A DNA stretch of 64,000 bases, from NCBI RefSeq assembly GCF_022179805.1, contig NZ_BPUO01000005.1, forward strand, positions 310,001-374,000. The letters are read 5' to 3'. Below, in pieces: positions 44,277 to 53,673 of this stretch. The DNA comes from Cupriavidus pauculus (GTDB lineage: Bacteria; Pseudomonadota; Gammaproteobacteria; Burkholderiales; Burkholderiaceae). The notes under the pieces were generated by a model. That model was given only the letters and a program-made list of their open reading frames with translations. It made no database searches and was not told the origin of the DNA. A program made the position numbers and the translations under genes. Position 1 is the first letter of the stretch, and each line of letters begins with the position of its first letter.

Positions 44277-45452
44277 ATGAAAACGGAGAGAGACAAGCAC
44301 GCCGCGTGGCTGTGCGGGGCCACGCTGTGCGCGATTTTCGCGTCGGCTTCGACATCGGCATCGGCGCAAGGCAATGTCACGTTGTATGGCGTGCTCGACG
44401 AGGGCATCAACTACACCAACAACGTGGGCGGCCACAGCCAGGTGGCCATGGCCAGCGGCTTCCCGCACGGTAGCCGCTGGGGCCTGAAGGGCAACGAGAA
44501 CCTGGGCGGCGGCACCACGGCGATTTTCCAGCTGGAGAACGGTTTCGATGTCGACAACGGCCGCGCGTTCCAGGGCGGCGCGCTGTTCGGGCGCCAGGCG
44601 TACGTCGGGTTGAGCAATACGCGCTGGGGCACGGTCACGCTGGGGCGCCAGTACGACTCGGTGGTCGACTACCTGGCGCAGACGTCGGCGGGCGGCACCT
44701 GGGGCGGCTACATGTTTGCGCACCCCTACGACAACGACAACCTGATCAACACGTTCCGTGTGAACAACGCGGTCAAGTACGCGAGCCCGGACCTGGGCGG
44801 GATCAAGTTCGGCGGGCTGTACGGCTTCAGCGACGACACCAAGTTCTCGAAAAACCGCGTGATGAGCGCAGGCGGGCAATATGCCAAGGGTGGACTCGTG
44901 CTGTCGGCCGCGTACCTGCAGGCCGACAATCCATCGGCCACGTCATACGGCGCCCTCAACAACGGCGGCGACCAGAACCTGCCCGGCAGCCGGCTGCGGA
45001 TCTGGGGAGCGGGCGGCACCTATGAGTGGGGCAAGACTTCGCTGGGCATCTCGTACGCCCATACCGAGGTGACCGACCCGCGCAGTTCGGCCTATGTCGG
45101 GGATATCGTGCCGCCGTCGGGCACGCTGACCGCGCTGCGCTTCCAGAACATCGAGGCCAACATCAAGTACCAGGCCAGCCCGACGTACTGGTTCGGCGCG
45201 ATGTATGCCTATACCCGGGCCACCTTCGACACCACGTCAGGCAAGCAGCATCCGGTCTACCACTCGGTCGGCCTGATGGCGGACTACGCGTTCTCGAAGC
45301 GTACTGACGTCTACGTGCAGGCCGTGTATCAGCACGTGGCCGGCGACAAGACCGGCAGCGTGCTCGATGCGGCCTATGTGGTGGGCGCGGCCAACGTGGC
45401 GTCGGGAACCAGCCAGACGATGGTGCGCCTGGGGATCCGGCACTTCTTCTGA
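44277..45452 (+). CDS. OmpC-like general porin
   Basis: This is a 391-residue betaproteobacterial porin. The signal peptide has cleavage near SASA-QGNVTLYGVLDEG. The mature chain shows alternating beta-strand patterns (RWGLKGNENLGGGTTAIFQL, GTVTLGRQYDSVVDYL) and ends with the outer-membrane C-terminal phenylalanine (VRLGIRHFF), recognised by the BAM machinery. AAGGAATT precedes the ATG at 44277. As the last gene of the GntR operon, it probably admits the operon's substrate through the outer membrane. Confidence 0.93.
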   Translation: MKTERDKHAAWLCGATLCAIFASASTSASAQGNVTLYGVLDEGINYTNNVGGHSQVAMASGFPHGSRWGLKGNENLGGGTTAIFQLENGFDVDNGRAFQGGALFGRQAYVGLSNTRWGTVTLGRQYDSVVDYLAQTSAGGTWGGYMFAHPYDNDNLINTFRVNNAVKYASPDLGGIKFGGLYGFSDDTKFSKNRVMSAGGQYAKGGLVLSAAYLQADNPSATSYGALNNGGDQNLPGSRLRIWGAGGTYEWGKTSLGISYAHTEVTDPRSSAYVGDIVPPSGTLTALRFQNIEANIKYQASPTYWFGAMYAYTRATFDTTSGKQHPVYHSVGLMADYAFSKRTDVYVQAVYQHVAGDKTGSVLDAAYVVGAANVASGTSQTMVRLGIRHFF

Positions 45453-45480
45453 GCCGGTTTCTTCTAAGCCGATGCTCGCG

Positions 45481-46308
45481 TCAGGCTTTCACAGGCTTGA
45501 AGATCAGCCCCTGCTGGGCCACGCCGACCGGCCCCAGCGCATCGTGGAGCGTGGTCCGGGCCAGGCCAATGCCGTTCTGCTGGACGATGGTTTCCGATTC
45601 GGCCGCCACCCATTCGCCCTGCGGCAGCCGATGCAGATACACGGTCAGGTCGGCATTGGCGAACGCAAAGCGGTTCAACGGCACGGCCCAGCTGATGCCG
45701 TTGCCGAAGTCGGCCGCCGCAATGGCGCGGGCGGCGGGGGTGACGGGCGAGTCCTCCAGGAACGGGATGGCCACGCGGAACCAGACGGCGGCAGGGCCGG
45801 CTTCGGTGACGGTGCCGGTGGCCACGCGGCTTTCCATCGCCGTGTAGTGGAACGACGTCTGCGGTTGCATGCCCGGAATCAGGATCGGGGTGTGGCAGGC
45901 ATCGGGCGGCGGCAGGGTGGGCGCGAGTGCGCTGGGCTGCAGGTCCAGGTCGCGCTCGCGCATGTAGACCGCCGTGCCCTGCAAGACGGGCACATCGTCA
46001 TGCAGCAGTTCCAGCCGCACGCGCCGTACCGCGCCGCCAGGCTGCGGTTCGATCACCGCGCGCAGATTGGCCACCGGCACGGGACGCACGAACTCCAGCG
46101 TCAGCCGCACCATCGCCCAGCCGGGTTCCTGCGCCATCGCGCGATCTGCCAGTGTCACTAGCAATCCTCCGGGTGCGCCGCCATGCTGGGCGCCCGGATT
46201 CCACGGCCCGCGAGACAGCACCGTGGACTCGATCAGATCACCTGACACCTTAAAAATGCTGGACGGAATGGACACCGGGTGACTCCATGTAAGCGTGGGT
46301 TGGCGCAT
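45481..46308 (-). CDS. Acyl-CoA thioesterase family protein (double hot-dog)
   Basis: This is a 275-residue protein of the TesB/thioesterase superfamily. The first hot-dog half contains [20 protein letters not shown] and [20 protein letters not shown]; the second half contains [20 protein letters not shown] and [20 protein letters not shown], the typical end. It probably hydrolyses acyl-CoA in the cytoplasm; the chain specificity is unknown. The start at 46308 (MRQPTLTW) is chosen over a longer frame with an unlikely N-terminus. It is divergent from the alpha/beta hydrolase and converges on the porin gene 28 bp away. Confidence 0.85.
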   Translation of the reverse strand: MRQPTLTWSHPVSIPSSIFKVSGDLIESTVLSRGPWNPGAQHGGAPGGLLVTLADRAMAQEPGWAMVRLTLEFVRPVPVANLRAVIEPQPGGAVRRVRLELLHDDVPVLQGTAVYMRERDLDLQPSALAPTLPPPDACHTPILIPGMQPQTSFHYTAMESRVATGTVTEAGPAAVWFRVAIPFLEDSPVTPAARAIAAADFGNGISWAVPLNRFAFANADLTVYLHRLPQGEWVAAESETIVQQNGIGLARTTLHDALGPVGVAQQGLIFKPVKA

Positions 46309-46392
46309 CTTACGCCAGGGCGCCGGTTCGCGTGGCCGGGGGTATCTGACCGATACGACGACGCTAATCACTGCGCAGAAAACTTTCACTTC

Positions 46393-46408
46393 CGGGTCTC
46401 AAGACCCG
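46393..46408. promoter_or_regulatory. 16-bp palindrome between thioesterase and hydrolase genes
   Basis: CGGGTCT-CA-AGACCCG is a perfect 7-bp inverted repeat. It lies 84 bp upstream of the alpha/beta hydrolase start and in the divergent region of 184 bp. A second inverted pair, GTATC-N5-GATAC, lies at 46342-46356. Both are operator candidates; no binder is assigned. Confidence 0.45.
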
Positions 46409-46492
46409 ATGGGACGATGCCCGTCTCGGGGCGGGCTGCCACGAACGCTTTTGCTCCGGCGCTTCGGGGCAACTCATGGGGAGGGCAGTACG

Positions 46493-47317
46493 ATGCACAC
46501 GGTCAAAACCAAGGACGGTATCGACATCTTCTACAAGGATTGGGGGAGCGGGCAGCCCATCGTGTTTTCCCATGGCTGGCCGCTGAGCGCCGACGACTGG
46601 GACACCCAGATGATGTTCTTCCTCAATCACGGCTTTCGCGTGATCGCCCATGACCGGCGCGGCCACGGCCGGTCCACGCAGACCGGCGAAGGGCACGACA
46701 TGGATCACTACGCCGATGACCTGGCTGCGGTGACCGCCCATCTGGACCTCAAGAACGCGATTCACGTCGGCCATTCAACCGGTGGCGGCGAGGTGGTGCG
46801 CTACCTGGCGCGCCATGGCGAGAGCCGCGTGGCCAAGGCGGTGCTGATTGCCGCCGTGCCGCCGCTGATGGTCAAGACCGAAGCCAACCCGGGCGGCTTG
46901 CCCAAGGAGGTATTCGATGGCTTCCAGGCACAGGTGGCCAACAACCGGGCGCAGTTCTACCGCGACGTGCCGGCCGGCCCGTTCTATGGCTACAACCGCC
47001 CGGGCACGAAGGCCGACGAAGGCGTGATCGCGAACTGGTGGCGCCAGGGCATGCAAGGCGGCGCCAAGGCGCACTACGACGGCATCGTCGCGTTCTCGCA
47101 GACCGACTTCACCGAAGACCTGAAGAAGATCGCGGTGCCGACGCTGGTGATGCACGGTGACGACGACCAGATCGTGCCCTATGCCGATTCGGGCCCGCTG
47201 TCGGCCAAGCTGCTGCGCAACGGCACGCTGAAGACCTACAAGGGCTTTCCGCACGGCATGCCCACCACGCACGCCGACACGATCAACGCCGACCTGCTGG
47301 CGTTCATCAAATCCTGA
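46493..47317 (+). CDS. Alpha/beta hydrolase (non-heme chloroperoxidase/esterase type)
   Basis: This is a 274-residue alpha/beta hydrolase with the oxyanion segment [13 protein letters not shown] and the nucleophile S95 in VGHSTGGGE. The acid lies in [11 protein letters not shown] and the histidine in FPHGMPTTH. The subgroup includes bacterial non-heme haloperoxidases, whose native activity is usually esterase or perhydrolase. The start at 46493 has a GGGGAGGG ribosome region. The 3' end overlaps the convergent LysR gene by 11 bp. The substrate is unknown. Confidence 0.9.
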   Translation: MHTVKTKDGIDIFYKDWGSGQPIVFSHGWPLSADDWDTQMMFFLNHGFRVIAHDRRGHGRSTQTGEGHDMDHYADDLAAVTAHLDLKNAIHVGHSTGGGEVVRYLARHGESRVAKAVLIAAVPPLMVKTEANPGGLPKEVFDGFQAQVANNRAQFYRDVPAGPFYGYNRPGTKADEGVIANWWRQGMQGGAKAHYDGIVAFSQTDFTEDLKKIAVPTLVMHGDDDQIVPYADSGPLSAKLLRNGTLKTYKGFPHGMPTTHADTINADLLAFIKS

Positions 47318-48251
47318 GATTGTCGGGTAGCACCGCGTCCGTGTCGTCGCCGGCACGGGCGCGGTCCTGCAGGAAGTCGACCAGCAGCTTGCCGGCCGGC
47401 GACAGCGTGTCGAAGTCGCGCGAACAGATGGCAAACCGGCGGCGCGCCCATTCGTCGCGCAGCGGGACGGCGCGGATGCCAAGCGCCTGCGCCACCGGTT
47501 CTGCAATCTCAAGCGGAATGATGGCCAGTCCCAGGTCGGCCCGCACGCAACGCAACGCGGCGTCGAACGTGGAAACGACGGCGCGGTAGTCGATGCGGCG
47601 GCCAAGAATGGCGGCATGGCGATTCAGCATCGTCTGCACGGCGGTTTGCGCCGGCATGCCGATATGCCGGTATTCCAGCGTTTGCGCAAAGTCGCACAGG
47701 TCGGCGCGCGCCAATGCATGCGAGGCATGCACGATGGCCGCCAGGCGATCGGTCCGGTACGGCCGCGTCTGGAAGCCTTCCAGGTCGGCGGCATCCCAGC
47801 AGATGGCCAGCGGCGCCGAGCCTTCGCGCAGCGACCGGACCACGTCGATACTCAGGCTTTCTTCAATCGTGATGCCGATATCCTGGTGACCGGGAATCTG
47901 CAGGAATGCGGCGATATCGTCGGGAAGCGATTCGGCCATCGACGACACCGTGGCCAGCAGACGCACTTGGCCGCGAATGCCGGTGCCGTAGTCGACCATG
48001 TCGCGCGCCACACGGTCTGCGGCCGCCAGCATGGCGCGTGCGTGTGTGAGCACGATTTCTCCGGCGGCCGTGGGCACCACGCCGCGCCGGCGCCGGTCCA
48101 GCAGCGGGGCGCCCACGGTTTCTTCCAGTTGGGCCAGCCGCTTGCTGATGGCGGACGCCACGATGTGGTGCTGCTCGCCCGCGCGCGCGATGTTCTGGGT
48201 CTCGCACACGGCGACGAACAGCCGCAGGGTTGTGAGGTCGAGGTCTCTCAT
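47307..48251 (-). CDS. LysR-family transcriptional regulator
   Basis: This is a 314-residue regulator. The winged helix spans residues 1-62 ([39 protein letters not shown]), followed by an effector domain from [20 protein letters not shown]. It is divergent from the HMG-CoA lyase / CoA-transferase / Bug operon and almost certainly controls it. A TTTA-N10-TAAA inverted pair lies in the shared region. The substrate-derived inducer is unknown. Confidence 0.92.
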   Translation of the reverse strand: MRDLDLTTLRLFVAVCETQNIARAGEQHHIVASAISKRLAQLEETVGAPLLDRRRRGVVPTAAGEIVLTHARAMLAAADRVARDMVDYGTGIRGQVRLLATVSSMAESLPDDIAAFLQIPGHQDIGITIEESLSIDVVRSLREGSAPLAICWDAADLEGFQTRPYRTDRLAAIVHASHALARADLCDFAQTLEYRHIGMPAQTAVQTMLNRHAAILGRRIDYRAVVSTFDAALRCVRADLGLAIIPLEIAEPVAQALGIRAVPLRDEWARRRFAICSRDFDTLSPAGKLLVDFLQDRARAGDDTDAVLPDNLRI

Positions 48252-48318
48252 GCCGGGATTGTAGGTCGAGACATTCCGGTTGGGAACGCTTGCGATGTCG
48301 AATGATCGCTTCAGGTCA

Positions 48319-48336
48319 TTTACGGAACGGCATAAA
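48319..48336. promoter_or_regulatory. LysR-type box candidate
   Basis: TTTA (48319-48322) and TAAA (48333-48336) form an inverted pair with a T-N11-A core, the usual LysR recognition geometry. It lies 46 bp upstream of the HMG-CoA lyase ATG and 67 bp from the LysR start. Sequence support is modest. Confidence 0.35.
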
Positions 48337-48382
48337 GTTGTCCGTATCCCCCGACACCGGGCGCCTGACGGCCCCGCAAGCC

Positions 48383-49366
48383 ATGACCGCTGTGATCCCC
48401 GCTGTGATCCTCCAATCCCCGCCTGCCACCTGGCCAGCGCGCGCCGTCATCCGCGAAGTTGGCCTGCGCGACGGCCTGCAGAGCATCCGAACCATCGTCC
48501 CCACCGAGCAGAAGAAAGCCTGGATTCGCGCCGCCCACGCGGCGGGACAGCGCGAGATCGAGGTTGGCTCGTTTGTGCCGGCACGGCTGTTGCCGCAACT
48601 GGCCGATACCGGCGAACTGGTGGCATTTGCCCGTTCGCTGCCGGGGCTGTTCGCCTCGGTGCTGGTGCCGAACCTGCGCGGCGCGGAGGCCGCCATCGAC
48701 AGCGGCGCCGACCTGATGATCGTGCCGCTCTCCGCCAGCCACGCGCACAGCCTTGCCAACCTGCGCAAGACGCCGGACGACGTGGTGGCCGAGGTGGCCC
48801 GCATCCGCGCGGCGCGCGACGCGGCCGGGTCCAGGACGCTGATCGAAGGCGGCGTGGGCACGGCCTTCGGCTGCACGCTGCAGGGCCATGTGCAGCCTGA
48901 GGAAGTGCTGCGCCTGATGCAGGCGCTGCTCGATGCGGGCGCCGATCGCGTGAGCCTGGCCGATACGGTCGGCTATGCCGATCCGCGCGCGGTGCGCGAG
49001 CTGTTCGAGCGCGCCATGGCCATTGCCGGCGACCGCTTCTGGTGCGGCCACTTCCACGATACGCGCGGCCTGGGCCTGGCCAACGTGCTGGCGGCGTTGC
49101 AGGCCGGCGTCACGCGCTTCGATGCCTGTCTGGCGGGCATTGGCGGCTGCCCTCATGCACCGGGCGCCAGCGGCAACGTGGCCACCGAGGACCTGGCCTA
49201 CATGCTGTCCAGCATGGAGATCGACACCGGCGTCGACATCGGCGCGCTGCTGGCGCTGCGCGAGCAGGTGGCGGACTGGCTGGCTGGCGAAACACTGCAC
49301 GGCACGCTGTGGCGCGCCGGGATTCCGCGAACCCTGGCTACCGGCACGCGCCGCGTGGCGGCCTGA
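48383..49366 (+). CDS. Hydroxymethylglutaryl-CoA lyase family enzyme
   Basis: This is a 327-residue HMGL-like TIM-barrel enzyme. REVGLRDGLQ near the N-terminus carries the metal- and substrate-binding Arg-Asp; HFHDTRGLGLAN carries the metal histidines. The signature GGCPHAPGASGNVATED carries the catalytic cysteine. HMG-CoA lyase splits 3-hydroxy-3-methylglutaryl-CoA into acetyl-CoA and acetoacetate; relatives cleave other 3-hydroxyacyl-CoAs. The ATG at 48383 (MTAVIPAV) is preferred to an earlier frame. It is followed 34 bp later by the CoA-transferase gene, which would supply its CoA ester. Confidence 0.9.
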   Translation: MTAVIPAVILQSPPATWPARAVIREVGLRDGLQSIRTIVPTEQKKAWIRAAHAAGQREIEVGSFVPARLLPQLADTGELVAFARSLPGLFASVLVPNLRGAEAAIDSGADLMIVPLSASHAHSLANLRKTPDDVVAEVARIRAARDAAGSRTLIEGGVGTAFGCTLQGHVQPEEVLRLMQALLDAGADRVSLADTVGYADPRAVRELFERAMAIAGDRFWCGHFHDTRGLGLANVLAALQAGVTRFDACLAGIGGCPHAPGASGNVATEDLAYMLSSMEIDTGVDIGALLALREQVADWLAGETLHGTLWRAGIPRTLATGTRRVAA

Positions 49367-49400
49367 TCGACATCCAATTCGACATCCAACAAACGGAACC

Positions 49401-50549
49401 ATGGAACAAGAGAACTCATCGCTGCCGCTGGCCGGCATCCGCGTCGTCGAATTCACCCATATGGTGATGGGCCCCACCTGCGGCATGATCCTGGCCGACC
49501 TGGGCGCCGAGGTGATCAAGGTGGAGCCGCCCGGCGGCGACAAGACGCGCAACCTGCCGGGCCTGGGCATTGGCTTCTTCCGGGCCTTCAACCGCAACAA
49601 GAAGAGCGTGGTGCTGGATATCACCACCGAGGAAGGGCGTGCGGCGGCGGCCGAACTGGCGGGGCAGAGCGACGTGCTGCTGGAGAACTTCCGCCCCGGG
49701 CTGATGGAAAAACTCGGGCTCGACTACGCGACGCTGGCCGAAAGGTATCCGCACCTGATCTATGTGTCGCACAAGGGCTTTCTGCCCGGACCGTACGAGA
49801 AGCGGCTGGCGCTGGACGAGGTGGTGCAGATGATGGGCGGGCTCTCGTACATGACCGGGCCGAAAGGCCGACCGCTGCGCGCGGGGACGTCGGTCAACGA
49901 CATCATGGGCGGCATGTTCGGGGCGATTGGCGTGCTGGCGGCGCTGCGCGAGCGCGACCGCACTGGGCGTGGACAGGAAATCCAGAGCGCGCTGTTCGAG
50001 AACTGTGTGTTCCTGGCATCGCAGCACATGCAGCAGTTTGCGATGACCGGCGAGGCGCCGCCGCCGATGCCTTCGCGCGTGTCGGCATGGAGCGTCTACG
50101 ACGTGTTCACGCTGGCCGAAGGCGAGCAGCTTTTCATCGGCGCGGTCAGCGACAAGCAGTTTGTGACGCTCTGCCAGGTGCTGGGCCATCCGCAACTGAC
50201 GGAGCGGCCGGAATATCGCGACAACGCCTCACGCGTGGCCGTGCGTCCGGGTCTGCTGGAAGAGCTGGGCGCCATCCTCCAGCGCCATCGCGCCGACGTC
50301 TTGATGCCGCAGCTTGAGGCAGCCGGTATTCCCTACGCACCGATCGTGCGGCCAGACCAGTTGCTGGACGATCCGCACCTGAAGGAAAGCGGTGGCCTGG
50401 TGCCGATGCTGGCGGACGATGGTTCCATCACCCCAACCGTGCTGTTGCCGCTGCTCATGGGCGGCAGGCGCCCCGGCGTCAGGCATCCGTTGCCGAAGCC
50501 CGGCGAGCATAACGACGAAGTGCTCGGACGCATCGGCATGCCCGGCTGA
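49401..50549 (+). CDS. CaiB/BaiF-family CoA-transferase
   Basis: This is a 382-residue class III CoA-transferase. It begins LAGIRVVEFTHMVMGPTCGM with LADLGAEVIKVEPPGGD, followed by FFRAFNRNKKSVVLDI and NFRPGLMEKLGLDY. An aspartate forms the acyl-anhydride with the substrate; it lies in the AGTSVNDIMGGMFGAIG segment. Such enzymes move CoA from a donor such as succinyl-CoA to a carboxylic acid. Between a lyase and a Bug receptor, it probably activates the imported acid for the HMG-CoA lyase-like enzyme. Confidence 0.92.
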   Translation: MEQENSSLPLAGIRVVEFTHMVMGPTCGMILADLGAEVIKVEPPGGDKTRNLPGLGIGFFRAFNRNKKSVVLDITTEEGRAAAAELAGQSDVLLENFRPGLMEKLGLDYATLAERYPHLIYVSHKGFLPGPYEKRLALDEVVQMMGGLSYMTGPKGRPLRAGTSVNDIMGGMFGAIGVLAALRERDRTGRGQEIQSALFENCVFLASQHMQQFAMTGEAPPPMPSRVSAWSVYDVFTLAEGEQLFIGAVSDKQFVTLCQVLGHPQLTERPEYRDNASRVAVRPGLLEELGAILQRHRADVLMPQLEAAGIPYAPIVRPDQLLDDPHLKESGGLVPMLADDGSITPTVLLPLLMGGRRPGVRHPLPKPGEHNDEVLGRIGMPG

Positions 50550-50618
50550 CGCCGCCCTGCAATACCGCAGTACCGTAGTGCCCAGAACAGAAGATCACAG
50601 AACATGACGGAGACAACC

Positions 50619-51629
50619 ATGCATTCCCGATCCCCCTCGCGCCGTCCGGCGACCCACCCGTATCTGCGCCATTTTTTACGCGTCGCGGCCACCATCGCCG
50701 CCTTCTCGTTCTGCGCCGCGCTGCCCGCGCAGGCCCAGGGCGGCAAGCCCGTGCGGCTGATCCTGCCGATCAGCGCGGGTTCGGGTGTCGACGCCATCGT
50801 GCGCACTGCCGGGCCGGCGCTTGGCAAGGCGATGGGTCAGCCCGTGGTGATCGAGAACCTGCCTGGCGCGGGCGGCATCACGGGTGCCGCCGCCGTGGTC
50901 AAGGCCCAGCCTGACGGGCTGACACTGGGGCTGGTGTCGAACAACCACGTGATCAATCCAAGCGTGTTCAAGTCGATGCCGTTCGATCCGGTCAAGGACG
51001 TGACGCCGATCAGCGTGCTGGGCGCGACGCAGCTCGTGCTGGTGGTCAATCCGAAAGTGCCGGCGAAGAACGTGAAGGAACTGGTGGCGCTGCTCAAGGC
51101 GAAGCCCGACGCCTACAACTACGCGTCTTCCGGCAACGGCACCATCATCCACCTGGCTGGCGAGATGTTCCTGAGCGAAGCCGGCGTCAAGGCCAATCAC
51201 ATCCCGTACAAGGGCACCGGCCCGATGGTGACGGATCTACTGGGCGGACAGGTGGACATGGGCGTGGTGGCGCTTAATGCCGCGTTGCCGTACCTGAAGG
51301 CCGGCACCTTGCGCGCTATCGGCCTGTGTGGCGATGCGCGGTCTCCGGTGGCGCCCGATGTGCCGACCATCGCCGAACAGGGTTTGCCCGGCTACCACGT
51401 CGAGGGCTGGTTCGCCGTCATCGGTCCCGCCCACATGAAGCCCGCCGACGTGAAGCGCGTGCACGATGCGTTTGCCGCGGCGTTCACGAGCCCCGAGGTG
51501 GTAGAGGCCCTGAAGAAGCAGGCAACCGTCATCAAGCCCGGCACGCCGGAAGCCGCCGTGCAGTTCTTCCGGTCCGAAGCAGATCGCTACGCCAGCCTGG
51601 TGAAGAAAGCCAACGTGAAAGTGGAGTGA
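50619..51629 (+). CDS. Bug-family periplasmic receptor (TTT substrate-binding protein)
   Basis: This is a 336-residue periplasmic binding protein of the tripartite tricarboxylate transporter (TctC/Bug) family. The signal peptide ends FCAALPAQAQG. The mature part opens with KPVRLILPISAGSGVDAIVR, then VIENLPGAGGITGAAAVVKA, and later HIPYKGTGPMVTDLLGGQVD, all family hallmarks. It would bind a carboxylate. No TctA/TctB membrane genes are nearby, as is common for Burkholderiales Bug proteins. GGAG lies six bases before the ATG at 50619; an ATG five codons earlier is less well supported. Confidence 0.93.
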   Translation: MHSRSPSRRPATHPYLRHFLRVAATIAAFSFCAALPAQAQGGKPVRLILPISAGSGVDAIVRTAGPALGKAMGQPVVIENLPGAGGITGAAAVVKAQPDGLTLGLVSNNHVINPSVFKSMPFDPVKDVTPISVLGATQLVLVVNPKVPAKNVKELVALLKAKPDAYNYASSGNGTIIHLAGEMFLSEAGVKANHIPYKGTGPMVTDLLGGQVDMGVVALNAALPYLKAGTLRAIGLCGDARSPVAPDVPTIAEQGLPGYHVEGWFAVIGPAHMKPADVKRVHDAFAAAFTSPEVVEALKKQATVIKPGTPEAAVQFFRSEADRYASLVKKANVKVE

Positions 51630-51654
51630 GGATGGAGTGAGGGTGGAGTGACCG
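51622..51654. repeat. Three tandem 11-bp repeats at the end of the Bug gene
   Basis: TGGAGTGAGGA, TGGAGTGAGGG and TGGAGTGACCG lie end to end; the first contains the Bug gene's stop codon. Each unit carries an in-phase-shifted TGA. It is probably a slippage-born microsatellite and could vary in copy number between strains. Confidence 0.7.
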
Positions 51655-51701
51655 CGCCCGCCAGGCCAGCCCCGGCCGATGTCTCCCAGCCTATACCCCA
51701 C

Positions 51702-51730
51702 TAAAGTTGGGTTCAGGATATTGCCCGCAA
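51702..51730 (+). promoter_or_regulatory. Possible sigma-28 promoter of the chemoreceptor gene
   Basis: TAAAGTT (51702-51708) is followed after 14 bases by GCCCGCAA, resembling the flagellar sigma-28 consensus TAAAGTTT-N11-15-GCCGATAA. It lies 112 bp upstream of the chemoreceptor start. Chemoreceptor genes are often under this sigma factor. The match in the -10 half is weak. Apart from this, the 213-bp gap shows nothing recognisable. Confidence 0.35.
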
Positions 51731-51842
51731 GGCCGTTTCCCGAAGCGACAGTTGGCGCCAATGTTCGTCGACTACGCGGCAGTACATCCAGGGAAATGAC
51801 GTCCAGCCTACTGCCCCATGGCGTAGGCGTATCGGAGCAAGT

Positions 51843-53432
51843 ATGGCTTTCATCGGCAGTATGAAGATTGGCAGGCGGTTGGCTATTGGTTTCGCACTGA
51901 TTCTTGCGTTCTCGATCGTGATCACCGCCATTGGCATCTGGCGGCTCGACAACGTGTCCACCGCGACGCGGGAAATGATGAACGTGCCGCTGCTCAAGGA
52001 GCGGTTGATGGGCGACTGGTACGCCAATCTTGCCTCGGGCATCCGTCGCACGATGGCCATCGCCAAGAGTACCGATCCGTCGCTCGGCCCGTACTTTGCG
52101 GAAGACGCGGCGCAGTCGTCGAAGAGCTCGAGCGAACTGCAGAAGAAGGTGGAAGGGCTGCTTTCGACCGACGAGGAAAAGGCCCTGTTCGCCAAGATCG
52201 GCGAGCAGCGCAAGGTCTACCTGAGCTCGCGCGACGAGATCAACAAGGTCAAGGCCTCCGGCAACGTCGAGGAAGCCGCTCGTCTGCTGGAGAAGGTGTT
52301 CACGCCGGCCGCCAATGCGTACCAGGACACGATGCGCCAGTTGGTGGAAATGCAGCGCCGCACGATTGACAGCACCGCGCGCGACATCGACGCGATTGCC
52401 GCCAAGAGCCGCACGCTGCTGCTGATCCTGGAAGGGCTGATCCTGGTGCTGGGCATCATCTGCGCCTACTTCCTGACGGTGAGCATTACCGCGCCGCTGA
52501 AGCAGGCCGTTGGCATCTCCCGTCGCGTGGCTGACGGCGACCTGTCCAGCGAGATCGAGGTCAAGTCCACCGACGAGACCGGCGAGCTGCTGCAGGCGCT
52601 GAAGGACATGAACGACAAGCTTGGCGGTACGGTGGGCAATATCCGCACCGCCAGCGAGGCGGTAGCCAGCGCGGCAGGGCAGATCGCCGCCGGCAACATG
52701 GACCTGTCTTCGCGCACCGAGGAACAGGCTGCCTCCATCGAGCAAACGGCCGCCAGCATGGCCGGGCTGACCGAGACCGTGGGCCAGAATGCCGACAACG
52801 CGCGTCAGGCGACGTCGCTGGCCGGCAGTGCCAAGGCCATGACGGAATCGGGCCGCGTCGATGTTGCCGCGATGGTGCAGACCGTCAACGAGGTCAGCGC
52901 CGAGTCCAGGAAGATCGCGGAAATCACCGGCATGATCGAGGGCATCGCGTTCCAGACCAATATCCTGGCGCTCAACGCTGCCGTCGAGGCAGCGCGTGCG
53001 GGCGAGCAGGGCCGTGGCTTCGCGGTGGTGGCTGGCGAGGTGCGGTCGCTGGCGCAGCGTGCGTCGGGGGCAGCCAAGGAAATCAAGGAACTGATCGAGA
53101 CGTCGACGGTGAAGGTCCAGATGGGCGCCCAGCAGGCCGAGGGCGTCAGCGCCGCGATGGAACGGGTCAGCGTGGCCATCGAGCGCGTGTCGGACATCAT
53201 CGGGGAAATCTCCGCCGCGTCCGACGAGCAGAGCAAGAACCTGGAGCAGGTAAGCCACGCCATCGCCCAGATCGACCAGGTGACCCAGCAGAACGCCTCG
53301 CTGGTGGAGGAGTCCGCCGCGGCCGCCCAGGCCCTGCGCGAGCAGGCCGAAGGCATGAAGGACGACGTGATGTACTTCAGGGTCACCGGGCCGTCCCGGA
53401 CCGTGGCGCCGCGTGCGCTGATCGCCGCCTGA
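51843..53432 (+). CDS. Methyl-accepting chemotaxis protein
   Basis: This is a 529-residue transmembrane chemoreceptor. TM1 spans about 13-33; the periplasmic four-helix-bundle ligand domain spans about 35-190 (4HB_MCP type). TM2 is about 192-212 ([20 protein letters not shown]), with HAMP next ([20 protein letters not shown]). The cytoplasmic signalling tip is strictly conserved ([20 protein letters not shown], then [20 protein letters not shown]). There is no C-terminal CheR/CheB-binding pentapeptide. The ligand is unknown. It is monocistronic; the neighbouring Bug receptor and catabolic genes hint at chemotaxis to organic acids. Confidence 0.94.
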   Translation: MAFIGSMKIGRRLAIGFALILAFSIVITAIGIWRLDNVSTATREMMNVPLLKERLMGDWYANLASGIRRTMAIAKSTDPSLGPYFAEDAAQSSKSSSELQKKVEGLLSTDEEKALFAKIGEQRKVYLSSRDEINKVKASGNVEEAARLLEKVFTPAANAYQDTMRQLVEMQRRTIDSTARDIDAIAAKSRTLLLILEGLILVLGIICAYFLTVSITAPLKQAVGISRRVADGDLSSEIEVKSTDETGELLQALKDMNDKLGGTVGNIRTASEAVASAAGQIAAGNMDLSSRTEEQAASIEQTAASMAGLTETVGQNADNARQATSLAGSAKAMTESGRVDVAAMVQTVNEVSAESRKIAEITGMIEGIAFQTNILALNAAVEAARAGEQGRGFAVVAGEVRSLAQRASGAAKEIKELIETSTVKVQMGAQQAEGVSAAMERVSVAIERVSDIIGEISAASDEQSKNLEQVSHAIAQIDQVTQQNASLVEESAAAAQALREQAEGMKDDVMYFRVTGPSRTVAPRALIAA

Positions 53433-53673
53433 ACCCGCTGTTGCGCGGATCCCACGGCGACTTACGAGGAAATACGGCGAAAATCTGGAGAAAAGTGATT
53501 CAAGCGCGGTATTGGGTTGGCGGAAGTGCGTCATCGGGCTCTAGGTATTTACCCTATGCGATGGCAAAGCCAACCCGAGAGATACGCACTATTACCTAAT
53601 GCTGCGATGCGGCAATCGTTCTGCTACAATTCGGGAAAACCCCATAAGGGTAATCCCTGTAAGGAGCGACGCC

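Noticed and set aside
8583-53551. GGTATTACCC at 8583 and GGTATTTACCC at 53541 as a shared regulatory motif
   Set aside because: The match is short, differs by an insertion, and the contexts share nothing else.
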